This document shows, one piece after another, positions 1-11,788 of a DNA stretch of 64,000 nt. The notes below the pieces were generated by a model. That model had not been told where the DNA came from. It was given only the letters and a program-made list of their open reading frames with translations, and did no database searches. The DNA is taken from the NCBI GenBank assembly GCA_023078555.1, contig CM041204.1:3440430-3504429 (forward strand), read 5' to 3'. How positions within the stretch are numbered: the stretch's first letter is position 1; each line of letters starts with the position of its first letter. This DNA is from Ulva prolifera (lineage: Eukaryota > Chlorophyta > Ulvophyceae > Ulvales > Ulvaceae). A program made the position numbers and the translations under genes.

Positions 1-1801
1 ACACGCAGAGCGGTCAGCGCGGTAAGATGCTCCAGCAGGAGCCTCATGGAGCAGCCGTAGCGTGTGGTGGAGCTCATGAGATGCAGGTCGAGGTGCTGGA
101 GGTGCAAGTGGGACAGACGTGACACGCATGGCCGCCACGCATCGGCCTGCTCCACCTCTGAGCCGCTCATGCGGCACTCAAGGACCAAGCTGGTCAGGGA
201 AGTCCGCCCCTGGGTCACCTGGAGGGCCAGCCCCTGTAGAGTCTGGCTGACTGTGGTTACGCATGCAGTGAGGCGGAGGTGCTGCAGGTGGCGCTGCACT
301 GCAATTGCGCGGGGCACGTGCAGCTGGACGGTGCTCTGGATGGTGTTGCCTCCCGCGTCTTCCGGGCAATGCAGCTCGAGCCTTTGCAGGGAGGTGAACT
401 GTGAGAGGCGGCTGAGGAGGAGCTGAACGTGCTCTGAGGCTGCAGCTCGAAGGCGACCATGCATGCAAGGCATGAGGTCAAGGCGGGTGAGAGGGGCACT
501 GAGGTGGCAGAGGAGGGGGCTGAGTGCGGCGGGCGTGGCTAGCACGACGCTGAGCTGAACGAGGGCTGGCAAGCGCAGAGGGGCAAACGCTGAGAGGGCG
601 GTGTGCCCTGTCTCGTCCGTTCCTTTCACGCTGAGAGAGGTGAGGGCTGTGGCGTTGGAGAGCATTGCTGCGAGGCAGCACACAGGCGCAACGAAATCAC
701 GCTTCCGCTTCCGCATGTTCTCGCCGCAGGTCAGCACCAGCGCGAGGTCCTCTAGCTCCGGCAGCGCTGCGAGAGCCCGGCCAAGCACTACCGGCGAGTA
801 TGCGTCGACTCCTGCTTGGAGGTGGAGGGACTGCAGGGATGTGAGGGCACCGATGGCTGGTGAGAGAAGCTGGACCGCTGCAGGGTCGATACACTGGAGG
901 TCCAGATGCAGGCAGGTCAGGTGGGAGTGGTGCTGCAGTGCTACTTTCAGATGTGGGGCTGTCTCCCGCCAGGCCGATGCTGTCATGGCAGAGCACCGAG
1001 GGAGGTTAGCCTTTTCATAGAGGTTCAGCGAGAGAAGCTGTGGAGGGCTCGCCGGAAGAGCTGCGAGACACTGGACGAGCGGCATGGAGTGACGAGCCAC
1101 AGACAAATTGAGAGCTTTGTCATCCGTCATGAGTGCTGCAGCGACGGCTTGGTGGAGGTGGGTCGGCAGGAAGCCGAACAAGTGGCGGTGGTTGTATGGA
1201 TCACTAGCAACGTGCGCAAGGACGCGGCGTTGAAGGTGAGCAGGCAGGTTGGATAGGCTGTCAGCAATAGCTTCAGGTGTCTCCTCTCTGTGATTCCGAT
1301 TGGCAGACGCGGTATGGAGAAGGCGCCGTGCTGCACGCTCGACCCACTCGGCCAGGTCAGTGTCGTCTAAAGCATCGGCGACCTGAAGCACGCACCCCGT
1401 CATGCGGATGCCTCCTTCGGTACCAGGGCCCAATACCTAATATCCTTTACGCAAATTACGCGGAAGGCCAGGACATCTACACGGTAGCACAGAGCAGACC
1501 GATCAGGGCCTGGCAGGTCAGTGCTCACCTCGAGAACCGTGCACAGCGTAGAGCACATCATCTTCTCCACTGCTTCTTTCGGTGCTGTAGTAGCCGTCAG
1601 CCACATCTTGAATTGAGACAACGTCACGGCTTCTGGCAGCAAGGCTTCCCCGCCTGCTTTGACGATATCCGACAACACCCCGCTCTTCGAGCATGTGCTG
1701 GAGTGGACCACATCATGGAAGATGAGCTGTCCAGAATAGTCAGCATGGAGCGCTGTGCGTGTCAGGCATACCGGGCCGTTGAACAGTGCTGCAGCTGCCA
1801 T
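1..1801 (-). CDS. SKP1/BTB-like plus LRR protein, array copy A (3' end beyond window)
   Basis: Exon 1 is 1529-1801 (91 codons from ATG at 1801) and exon 2 runs from 1382 off the left edge; the 146-base intron 1383-1528 is GT-AG and phase 0. Translating the visible part of exon 2 by eye gave an open frame. Exon 1 carries the family signature GPVCLTRTALHADYSGQL and ends CTVLE; exon 2 opens VADALDDTDLAEWVERAARR. Leucine-rich repeats follow, together with the basic motif MRKRKRD. The closest relative is copy B next door. The function is unknown. The fold similarity suggests a ubiquitin-ligase adaptor/receptor role, which is inference. The C-terminus cannot be judged because it lies outside the window. 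Confidence 0.8.
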
Positions 1802-1873
1802 GGCGAATTCGAGACGTCTTCGGGACGTCTGCGGGACTGGTCTACAGTTGGCTCAAGGATGAAACAGTTGGCG

Positions 1874-1885
1874 GGGTATTTAACA
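1874..1885 (-). promoter_or_regulatory. TATA-like element upstream of copy A
   Basis: A TTAAATA sequence on the minus strand lies about 75 bases upstream of the copy A ATG. It sits in a block closely similar to the region upstream of copy B, where the same position reads TATAAATA. Conserved position is the only support. Confidence 0.3.
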
Positions 1886-2354
1886 TAGCATACTCAGGTT
1901 TGTCCGTCACATAAACAGTATATAATTCCGGCAGAAGAAGCTTGAGATTGCAGTGCTTCGCCGACCCCACCGGCAGACCAGGCCCTGAACGCCATCCGAG
2001 ATGGTGAGAGGAGCTTGAATCGCAGGCAACCACGCGCTATGTGTTGTTGCGCGGGCGGTGGCCAACATGCATGCGGTCAGACAAACACGCCTTTGAGTGG
2101 CTGTGGTGACCCAGGTGTAGGTGCATATCACGTCGGGTGTCAGCCGTGGTAGGACCTTGTTGTGCTGTGCAGTGACCTGCACCAGGACATGTTCGATGGC
2201 ATGGACATGCCTGCATGCTCTTCAAAGCGCCCGGACAGGTGTGGCATGGCAGAAGCTTCTTAAGCAACGAACGGACGCCTGCGGCAGAGTCACGCACTCA
2301 TGCATGATCACATGGACGCGGTGCGTACATGCATCGGAATGTGCGGTGGCAACG

Positions 2355-2795
2355 TCAGGATGTGTTACAAGGACAAAGGCAGCAAGTCGGGCAGCACCGC
2401 GAAAGGAGCAAGCAGACGAAGCAAACACCAAGACACCCACGAACATCGCACCCATCACCGGCGTAGCAAGCGACACAGATCCGCAGACCGCCAAGCACAC
2501 ACCCACATACCAGCACACACACGCACAGACCCACACACCCACAAACCCAAACCCACACACGCGCACGCACAAACCCCACGGCCGACACACAACATCACAA
2601 CCACCAGCACCACAACGCCCGCCGCCGCACGACAGGGCCAAACCCAACACACTGCTGCCTGAGGCCGCCCATCATGGCCGCCCGATTGCCGGGGGCCGCA
2701 CTGGCCCCAAGACCCACCCCCACCCCACCAAGCCACAGCATACCACGCCAGCCCGGCACACCGCCGCGCAGCCTCGTCAGGATGTGTGGCGGCAC
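2355..2795. repeat. CA/CCG-rich dispersed repeat, copy R1
   Basis: The start (ACAAGGACAAAGGCAGC, about 2368) matches the starts of R3 (about 24500) and R2 (about 61920). A CACA-rich low-complexity body follows. The equivalent place in the unit between B and C (about 7720-7740) has no such sequence, so R1 looks like an insertion. Its flanks carry related sequences: GTCAGGATGTG occurs on both sides (about 2354-2365 and 2777-2790). No transposase or reverse transcriptase was seen. Confidence 0.5.
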
Positions 2796-2849
2796 AAGTA
2801 GATCTTACATACTGGGCTATGTCGCACGCATAGGCTGCACACTGTGCAA

Positions 2850-2870
2850 GGGGTTAGGGGTTAGGGGTTA
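2850..2870 (+). repeat. Three perfect GGGGTTA units
   Basis: Three tandem 7-base units resemble a telomere-type repeat but lie inside an intergenic region. The tract is too short to be a telomere end. Confidence 0.7.
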
Positions 2871-4851
2871 TGGCATATTTCAATGCAAATATGTACATCA
2901 TTCATTTGAAGCTCTCATCAATATCAATAGATTCTCCTGAACCGCCACCATCACTCATCGTGCTGCAAGGTGGCCTCGGCTCACCCGGGCAATGATCGTT
3001 TCCACTGTTCGCCGCATGCATGCAGGCAAGACCTTGGACGCCACAGTCCAGGACACAGTCTCAGGCATCAAGCAGATGCCCTGTATAGTCTGCTTGACTG
3101 GACCAAACGGAACGTGACGCTTTGCGGTGGCCCGGTAATGGCCCAGACACTCCTGGAGGCCACACTCCAGCATTCTCCTTCAAGCATGGTCTGATGATCT
3201 CCATGTACGGGTCATGGCCCTGTCTGCAACACACGAGTCCGCATTCTTGGGGCAGGCATCATGCCTCAGCCGCAGAATCAGGGTATGCCGGTTGTGGTGA
3301 CTCCTGCGGGTCTAGTTGCAGTCGTGATGCTTCGCAGGCATTAACAGATGACGTGTTCCGGCATGGGGGTTGTGTGGACATGAGGCTGATGCAGCAGCTG
3401 TGCATGTGAAGCATATGAGAGCACCGGATGCCTGGCGGCACTGCCAGGCACTGCCACCGGTACCTCAGATCAAATTATCATGGCACATGGTGCGATAGCA
3501 CACCCAAGTTAGTCAATCAGCCAGTGCCCCTCGTACGCATTGACAATATCGGCAACACGGCCTCCATAGTTCGATTGGTAACACCAATTTGGTATGAACT
3601 GTCTGAGCTGTGTCACCTGGCATGGCCACTGCCTACTTTCTTCTGAGCTTTTTCATCCTTTGCATTACGTACCTCGCATGATCAACACGTTTTTGGTTTA
3701 ATATTGTCAGAGTATTTTCAAGCGGACCAGGCACCAGAGGCGCTCTCGACTGATGCGGCAGGTGTCCTGGCGAATATGGCCACGTCGGTGAACATGCCAG
3801 CTCAACTGATATGATCAACTGCGCTGCACACACCCATCTGCTGCCAGTCAGCACTGACGATTCGCAGACGCATTAAAAAATCTACCCTCGGGCTTCCAGC
3901 CCCTCCTGACAGCAAGTATGCACCCTAGCATGCTCAAGCTCCCCGCGACTCATGACAGAACATCTGCATTGATTGCAGCATCTTCTGAATTCTCAAAACC
4001 TCAGACCATGCTCTGCTCAGCCAGGTGAGTCATCAAGGTACTCTGCCGGTGGGCGATCTGCGCTTATGTGGGCCAGCGAGCAGGCTTGGGCACACCGCCC
4101 TCGCATGGGCCGCATGGAGGGCGGAGTGGGGGCCTGCGCACAGATGTGGCCGAATCAGCGCCTGGTGGTTGAGTGCTTGCCTGCCAGTGATCACATCATC
4201 ATGATGATGGTCTCGCCAATTGAAACCGTGTATGCCCTATCGAGAACAGAGCAAAGAAACAACAAGTGCAGCCCCTATCATACCGCTTGCCAAGCTGAAA
4301 AGCTCGCAATATCGATTCAGCATGCCGCCAATTACTGAGCAGTGAATGCCGTAGGGCTGTGGCTGCTGCTTGCCCTTTCTTGCAATAACCAGTCGCCTGG
4401 CTGATCTGCTCACAGCTAGATTACTGTCATGCTGCCTCTTGGCAGGCTGCAGCTTACTTGGTGAGGAGCTCCTCTATGCAAGTACTGTGCGGTATTGACT
4501 CATACAAACCTGAAGTAAAAGCCATGCCCTGATGCAAGGCTGCCACACGCCAATGCTGCGCTGCGTGCAACATGGTGACTGTACTTGGCAGCATCATGAT
4601 GGCCATGAAGGGAATCGGGCTTCCACAGGAGCCTGCCGGCGCAACAGCATGCATACGTGGCACGTACACCAAAGCCCACACTGTTTAATTTAACCCCACG
4701 TCCCCCATCATGTTCGTGTACCAGATCATACAGTATCATACATGATGGGGGGGTTTCATGCACAAGCATGTCAGAAGCAGCCCGGGGTCAGACAGGAGCA
4801 GAAGAGGTGCGCACCTCTACTTTCTGCCTCCGAGAAGCGGATCACCAGTGC

Positions 4852-7173
4852 TCAGAACGGGAATTCCTGCCCAATCGACACCGACACAGCGGCCCTGCTT
4901 GCAGCCGCCTCCACATACCGAACCTCAGCATCTCGGTCAGCACTCGTATAGAAGCGACCACCACCGACATCATCAAAGCAAGAGGGGCAGTCCAAATGTA
5001 GTGTGAGCGCTGTCCGTGACCGCAGCATGCGAGCAAACTCAATGACCATGTCGGAGTTGTCACGCTCGACGGAGAGTTGGAGGCTGAGGTGCTGCAGCTC
5101 CGGCCACGGCCGAAATGGCCCGCCTCTAACCAGCACCATGAGGAATGCGGCATTGAGAGCGTGCCCTTTGATGGTGAACGCAAGGTTGGTCAGGGTGGAC
5201 TGCAGGAGCAATACGCTAGCAAAAAATGCATGTAGTTCGGCCGGGACGTTCATGCGGAGGAGGTGCAGCTTGCGGAGGCGGGGCATGCATATGGCTTGGA
5301 GGGCCGCAGCATCGGCCTTGCTGTGGAGGCAGTCCCAGCCGCGGACGCGCAGGGCCGTCAGCGTGGTGAGATGCTGCAGCAGGGGCGCGAGGGAGTGGTC
5401 GCTGCATTGGCTGGAGCCTGCCAGGTGCAGGTCAAGGTGCTGCAGGCGCAAGCGGCCCAGGCGCTGAATGCATTGCGGCCACAGGTCGAGCTCCGCAGAG
5501 CTTGGGCCGCTCGAGCGGGCGCAGATGACCAGGCTTGTAAGAGGAGATCGCCCGTGGGCAGCCTGGAGGCACAGGCCCTGCAGAGCCTGGCTGATCGTGG
5601 TCAGGCATGCATCGAGGTGGAGATGCTGCAGGTGGCGTAGCACTGCGATTGCGGGTGGGGCATGGAGCTGCACGGTGCCCCGGATGGTGTCGTCACTTTC
5701 TATAGCGTCTGTGGGGCAATGCAGCTCTAGGCGTTGCAGCAAGGCGAATTGAGAGAGGCGGCTGAAGAGGAGCTGGACATGCTCTGCAGCGGCCGCGTAG
5801 TAGCAGTCGTGCATGCATCTCCTGAGGTCAAGCCGGGTGAGAGGGGCGTTGAGGTGGCCGAGGAAGAGGTTGAGTGCGGCGGGCGCAGTCATCGAGATGC
5901 TGAGCTGGACGAGCGCTGGCAAACGCAGCGGTGCGAAGGCTGAGAGGGCGATGCTGCCTGAATCGTCCGTTCCTTTCACGCTGAGGGAGGTGACGGCTGT
6001 GGCGTTGGAGAGCAGTGCTGCTAGGCAGCACATGGGGTCGGCCACATCCCGCTTCCGCTTCCGCATGTTACTGCCACATGACAGCACCAGCGCCAGATCT
6101 CGTAGCTCTGGAAGCGCTGCAAGAGCCCGACCGAGCACTGCTGGCGTTTCCGCGTCGATGTGAGCTTGCAGGTGGAGGGAGCGCAGAGATGTGAGGGTAC
6201 CGATGGCTGGCGAGAGGAGCTGGACCGCTGCAGGATTGATGCAATCCAGATCCAGATGCAGGCTGGTCAGGTGAGAGTGGTGCTGCAGTGCCCGGACGAG
6301 ATGTGGGGCTGTCTCCCGCCATGCCTGGCCTGTCATGGCTGTGCACCGGGACAGGACGGCGGCTTCATGGAGGTTCAGCGAGAGAAGCTGTGGAGGGCTT
6401 GCCGGGAGAGCTGCGAGGGACCGGACGAGGGGCATGGAATGACGAGTAAGACACAACCGAAGCGCTTTGTCATCGGTCGTGAGTGCTGCAGAGACGGCTT
6501 GGTGGAGGTGTATCGGCAGGAAGGCGAACAAGGTTCGGTGCTCGGATGCATCCCCAGCAGCGTGCGCCAGGACGCGGCGTTGAAGGTGAGCAGGCAGATT
6601 CGAGAGGCTGTCAGCAATAGCTTCAGATGTCTCCTGTTTGTTGTGCCGATTGGCAGACGCGGTATGGAGAAGGCGCCGTGCTGCACGCTCGACCCACTCG
6701 GCCAGGTCGGTGTCGTCTAGAGCATCGGCAACCTGAAGCATAACTCACATGATGCGAACGCCGCCTCCACATTCGATTCACAATTTTCACTTGCACTGAT
6801 GCGAGTTCGCGAATTCGGAACGCCGGGGATGCTGCGGGACATGCTAACACAGAGCAGGTCTCGTCTAGACTGATCAGGCCTGATCAGGTGTGGCGCCCAC
6901 CTCAACAACCGTGCACAGCGTAGAGCACATCATGTTCTCCACTGCTTCTTTTGATGCTGTTGTAGCAGTCAGCCATGTCTTGAACTGAGCCAGCGTCACG
7001 GCTGCTGGCAGCAAGGCTTCCCCGCCTGCTTCGACAATACCCGACAACACCCTGCTCCTTGAGCATGAGCTGGAGTGGACCACATCATGGAATATGAGCT
7101 GTCCAGAATAGTCAGCATGGAGGGCTGTGCGTGTCAGGCATACCGGGCCGTTGAACAGTGCTGCCGCTACCAT
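4852..7173 (-). CDS. SKP1/BTB-like plus LRR protein, array copy B
   Basis: A complete model: exon 1 6901-7173 (91 codons, ATG at 7173), intron 6733-6900 (168 bases, GT-AG, phase 0), exon 2 4852-6732, stop TGA at 4852-4854; 717 aa. Residues 1 to about 145 resemble SKP1/BTB: the pattern is VCL..., an S-x-VL helix, LLPAAVTLAQFKTWL, then VADALDDTDLAEWVERAARR. They end with ETSEAIADSLSNL, like SKP1's C-terminal KTPEEIRKTFNI region. FLPIHLHQAVSAALTTDDKA (about 161-180) has an F-box-like spacing. The remaining residues are irregular leucine-rich repeats of RNI-like type. MRKRKRD at about 314-320 resembles a nuclear localisation signal. The protein ends QEFPF. No transmembrane or signal segment was seen. 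Function unknown. Confidence 0.87.
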
Positions 7174-7229
7174 TGCGAAACGTCTTCGGGACTGGCCTAC
7201 TGTTGGCTCAAGGATGAAGTAGTTGGCGG

Positions 7230-7240
7230 GATATTTATAT
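7230..7240 (-). promoter_or_regulatory. TATA-box-like element upstream of copy B
   Basis: TATAAATA on the minus strand (7232-7239) lies 59 bases upstream of the copy B ATG at 7173. A related TTAAATA occupies the same place upstream of copy A. Confidence 0.35.
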
Positions 7241-8251
7241 GTGACATAGCATACTCAGGATGTCCGTCGCATACACAGTGTATGCTTCCGGCAGTCGTAG
7301 CTTGAGATTGCAGTGCTTCGCCGATACAACTCGCAGACCAGGCCCTGAACGCCACTCGAGATGGTGAGAGGAGCTTGAAGCACGGGTGACCACGCGCTAT
7401 GTGTTGTTGCGCTTGCGGTGCCCAACATGCATGCGGTCAGCGCAGCCACTAACAAGCACGCCATAAAGTGGCTTTGGTGCCCCGGGTGTGGTTCAACGCC
7501 GCGTCGGGCGGCAGCCGTGGTAGGTCCTGGTTGTGCTGTGCAGTGACCTGCACCCGGACATGTTCGATGGCATGCACATGCATGCATATGCATACTCTTC
7601 AAGTCGCCCGGACACGTGTGGCATGACAAACGCAAAGGACAGATGCCTTCGGCAGACTTGCACACACACGAGGACTCGGTACGTACGTGCATCACGGTAC
7701 TTGCATCGGAATGTACGGTGGCACAAGCAGATCATGTGCGGGAGAGGCACATCGGCAGCACCCTGTGTGCTGTGTTTGCTGAGTCCAGTGCATGTCGGCG
7801 CAATGTGACTGTCCACGGTGCTGCTGGCATAGACACTGTGGCACTCCTTGTGGCCACACTCCAGCACTCTCCTCCAAACATGGTATGACAATATCTATGG
7901 AGAGGTCTTGGTCCTGTCTGAATCACAAGTGTCCGCTCTCTTTGGGCCAGGCGGCATGTCTCAGCCACAACAGCAGAGTACGTGGGTTACGGTCACGCTG
8001 ATGGGTCCTTTCACGGATGGGAGCTTCCGTTGGCATATCGAGGCGGGCGGCCTTGGCAGGGGCGCGTGGTGACATGTGGCTGATCATGTGGCTGCGCGGT
8101 AATACAAACGTGGGCACCAGTTGCCTGGCGACATTGCCACAGGCTCCTCAATGCCAGTGGCAGATTATCATGGAACGCAACATGGTAGCAAACACAGTCA
8201 CTCGGCCGGTGGGCGGGTTCAGCCCTGACGACGGCGGCGGCACGATCGTTT

Positions 8252-8254
<3 letters not shown>

Positions 8255-8312
<58 letters not shown>
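8255..8312. repeat. (AT)29 microsatellite
   Basis: An uninterrupted AT dinucleotide tract of about 58 bases in otherwise GC-rich DNA. The matching place in the A/B intergenic region has no such tract. Confidence 0.97.
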
Positions 8313-8315
<3 letters not shown>

Positions 8316-9508
8316 ATGCTTTCTTTGGTTGTGAATTGTCTGAGCCACTTCACATGGGCAGTGCATACTTGCATAGACACAATCACTGTTCAACATGCTG
8401 CAATTACTGAGTGAATCAAGCACCGGCGATGCCCTGAAGTGATGCGGCAGGTGTGCCTGTGGGTATGGCCATGGGCCACAGGTCGACAGGCAGGCTCAGC
8501 TGACTCGATCACACAGTTTGCGTAAGCCTATCTACTGCCAGTTTGCGATCATGCATCCGGAACCCTGCCCTCGGGCTTCCGGGCCCTCCTGACGGCAAGT
8601 CTGCACCCTGGAATGCACAAGCTCCCCAAGATTCTTTACAGAACATCTGCATTGATCGCAGCGTCTTCTGAGTTCTCGAAGCCTCAGACCACGTTCTGAT
8701 GCAGTCAAGTGGCTCATGAAGAAATTCAGCCGGTGGGCGATTAAGGCGGTTTTAGGCCGGCGAGCAGGCTTGGGCGTGCCGGCCTTACTCGGTCTGCCCG
8801 GCGGCCACACTCGGGGCCTGCACACAAATATGGCCGACTCAGCACCTGGTGGACTGATGCATGCACACCAGTGCCTCTGTTTTCGCCGCTGAAACCCTCG
8901 TAAGCGCTATCAAGAGCAAAACAAGGATATGCGCAGTTCATACACTAGCATACGGCTTGTTAAGCTGAAGAGCCCGCGATATCAATTCAGCGTTCCGACA
9001 ATCTCCGCGCCCTCAGCTCATTGGCGTTGGGCTGTTACTTTGCCTTCCTGGCAATGGCCAGTTGCCCCGCTGATCGGCACACAGCAACGTCACAGTGACA
9101 TGGTTACAACTGTTGTGGAGCCACTACTTGGTAATCCGCGTTGTGTTTGATGCGCAGGTCCTCCTATCTGCGCCTCGGCTATGTGCAAGCAAACCAACAT
9201 CAAATCTTTGATGAACTGACGCACACTTGCGCTGCTGTGCAGCATGCGAGGTCCAAACCGCACTTCCCAGCAGCCTGGCACGACTCATACAGGGTGGGCT
9301 GCGAAAGCAGATGGGCGGAACAGCACGCACACATGGGATGTATGCCAATGCCCAGACTGTGCGAGTTGCCAATGCAGTCTTCATCAAGCGAAACCCTCAT
9401 CCACTCAGTGGGCGATGTCAGGCATTACATGCCCAGAAAAAGCATAGATATGAGATAGGAGTGGCGCACGTGTCATATTCGCCCTCCTGGACAGCAGATC
9501 ATCAGCAC

Positions 9509-11788
9509 TCAGAAAGGGACCTCGTGCCCTATGGTCACCGGAACCCCGGCCCTTCTCGCAGCCGCCTCCACATATCGCACCTCAACATCCAGGACATCAG
9601 CGAAGGCATGACCGCTGTCCTTGTCAAAGCGATGGGGGCACTCCAAGTGGAGTTTGAACTCTGACCGTGTCCGCAGTACACGGACAAACTCAACGACAAT
9701 GCCAGAGTTGTCTCGCTCGAGCGCGAGCTTGAGGCCGAGTTGCTGGAGCGCCGGCCACCAGTCGCAAATTGGCGCGACGCAGGCCAGCGCCTTAGTGAAC
9801 ACGGCGTTGAGAGCTTTGTCTGCGATGATGAATGCAAGGTTGGTCAGGTTCGACAGCCGGAGCAATGCGTGAGCGGAAGGTTTAAGCAGCTCGGCGGGGA
9901 CGTTCATGCCGAGGAGGTGCAGCCGTCGCAGCCGGGTCATGGTCCCGAGGGCGGCAGCGTCCGCACTGCTGTGGATGCAGTCCCAGTCGCGTACCCGCAG
10001 GGCCGTCAGCGCTGTGAGACACTTCAGCAGGGGTGCGAGGGAGTGGTTGCTGCATTGGCGGGAGCCCGTCATAAGCAGGTCCAGGTGCTGGAGGTGCAAG
10101 CGGCCCAGGCGCTGTGTGCATTGCGGCCACAGGTCGAGCTCCGCAGAACTTGGGCCACTCGATTGGCAGCAGAGGACCAGGCTCGTAAGGGGAGATTTCC
10201 CTTGGGCAGCCTGAACGCACGGGCCTTGCAGAGTCTGGCTCACTGTGGTCATGCATGCAGCAAGGTGGAGGTGCTGCAGGTGGCGCAGCACTGCGATTGC
10301 AGGGGCGGCGTGCAGCTGGACGGTGCCCCGGATGGTTTCGTCACTTTCTATGGCGTCTGTGGGGCTTTGCAGCAAGGCAAATTGAGAGAGGCGGCTGAAG
10401 AGGTGCTGGACATGCTCTGCCGTGGCTGCGTGATAGCGAGAGTATTTGCTGTGTAGGAGGTGAAGCTGAGTGAGTGGAGCGCTGAGATGGCTGAGGAACT
10501 GGCTCAGTGCGGCCGGCACGAGCATTGCAATGCTGAGCTGGACGAGCGCTGGCAAACGCAGTGGTGCGAAGGCTGAGAGGGCGGTGTGCCCTGTCTCGTC
10601 TGTTCCTTGCACGCTGAGGGAGGTGAGGGCTGTGGCGGTGGAGAGCATGGCAGCGAGGCAGCACACAGGGGCGACCACATCCCGCTTCCGCTTCCGCATG
10701 TTCTGGCCACAGGACAGCACCAGCACCAGATCGTGCAGATTTGGCAGCGCTGCAAAAGCCCCGCTGAGCACTGACGGCGTTTCTGCATCGACACTAGCTC
10801 GCAGGTGCAGATAGCGCAGGGAAGAGAGGGTAGCCATCGCTGGCGACAATGCCTTGACCGTTGTGGGATCAATGCACTGCATGTCCAGATGGAGGCAGGT
10901 CAGATGCGAATGGTGCTGCAGCGCCCGGGGAAGGTGTTGAGCCGTCTCCCGCCAGGCCACTCCTTTTGCCGGCAATGGATGCCATTTTCATTAAGATTCA
11001 GTGAGAGAAGCGGCCGAGGGCTTGCTGGGAGAGATGCCAGAGACCTGATCAGCGGAATAGAATGACGTGTCAGAGACACCTGAAGCGCTTTGGCATCAGT
11101 CGTGAGTGCTGCAGCGACTGCTTGGTGGAGATGGATCGGTAGGAAGGCGAACAAGTGTCGGTGGTGGGATACATCTCTAGCCGCGAACGAAAGGACGCGG
11201 CGTTGAAGTTGAGCAGGCAACATGGAGAGGCTGTCCGAAATAGATTTAACTGTCTGATCTCTGTTCATGTGTTTGGCAGATGCATCCAGAACGAGGCGCC
11301 GTGCTGCACGCTTGACCCACTCAGCCAAGTCAGTGTCGTCTAGAGCGTCAGCAACCTGGACCATACACGACGTCTTGCGCAAGCTGGAACAATCTAGTTT
11401 CAGACTTGCATTTGGCAAAGATGCGGAGACGAAATTCTGGCGTATCTAACATGCACCTGGAGCTACCGGTCAACACAATATAGGCTGGGCCAGGACAGGA
11501 GGGTGTCGCGCCCACCTCAACAACGGTGCAAAACGAAGAGAACGGCATGTTATTTATTTCAGCCAGAGTTGCTGTAGTAGCAGGCAGCCACGTCTTGAAC
11601 TGAGCCAACGTAACGGCTTCTGGCAGCAAAGCTTCCCCGCCTGCTTCGACAACACTCGACAAGACCCCGCTCTTGGAGCATGAGCTGGAAGGCACAACGT
11701 CATGGAAAATTAGCTGTCCGGAATAGTCAGCGTGGATTGCTGTGCGTGTGAGGCATACAGGTCCATCGAATGCAGCTGCGCAGGCCAT
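9509..11788 (-). pseudogene. Array copy C, frameshifted SKP1/BTB-like LRR gene
   Basis: Exon 1 is 11516-11788 (91 codons, start MACAAAFDG); the intron is 11356-11515 (160 bases, GT-AG); exon 2 runs from 11355 to the stop at 9509-9511. The frame from the splice site reads through LSLNLNENG and ends out of frame. From about 10975 leftwards the family sequence (VAWRETAQH onwards) continues in another frame. Between the shared GAA and TGG codons, copies A and B have 42 bases and C has 32, a net loss of 10. A second, in-frame loss of six codons lies further on (FALLQ joined directly to SPTDAIES). The C-terminus HEVPF and the MRKRKRD motif remain. Either a young pseudogene or an assembly error; most of the frame is intact. 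Confidence 0.75.

Larger units (their letters stand above)
1802..4851. other. Intergenic part of duplication unit A/B
   Basis: I see no gene here. Long stretches align by eye with the region between copies B and C: 1858-2240 with 7212-7600, 3150-3260 with about 7840-7940, 3880-4015 with 8568-8700, and 4540-4680 with 9220-9360. The block therefore belongs to the duplicated unit and is not unique sequence. It differs from its partner by an inserted CA-rich repeat at about 2355-2795 and a short telomere-like tract at 2850-2870. Confidence 0.6.
7174..9508. other. Intergenic part of duplication unit B/C
   Basis: No gene was recognised. The stretch is a diverged copy of the A/B intergenic region, with the same order of matching blocks. 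It lacks the CA-rich insertion and contains a long AT microsatellite. The longest open frames here are short and not conserved in the partner copy. Confidence 0.55.

Noticed and set aside
2121-2801. Plus-strand open frame of 226 codons
   Set aside because: Most of it is the CACA-rich repeat R1 translated as Thr/His/Pro low-complexity sequence; the sister spacer has no such frame.
9740-10456. Long plus-strand open frame (238 codons) antisense to copy C
   Set aside because: Similar antisense frames occur opposite all array genes (for example 6160-6720). They follow from the codon use of the minus-strand LRR exons and show no family of their own.
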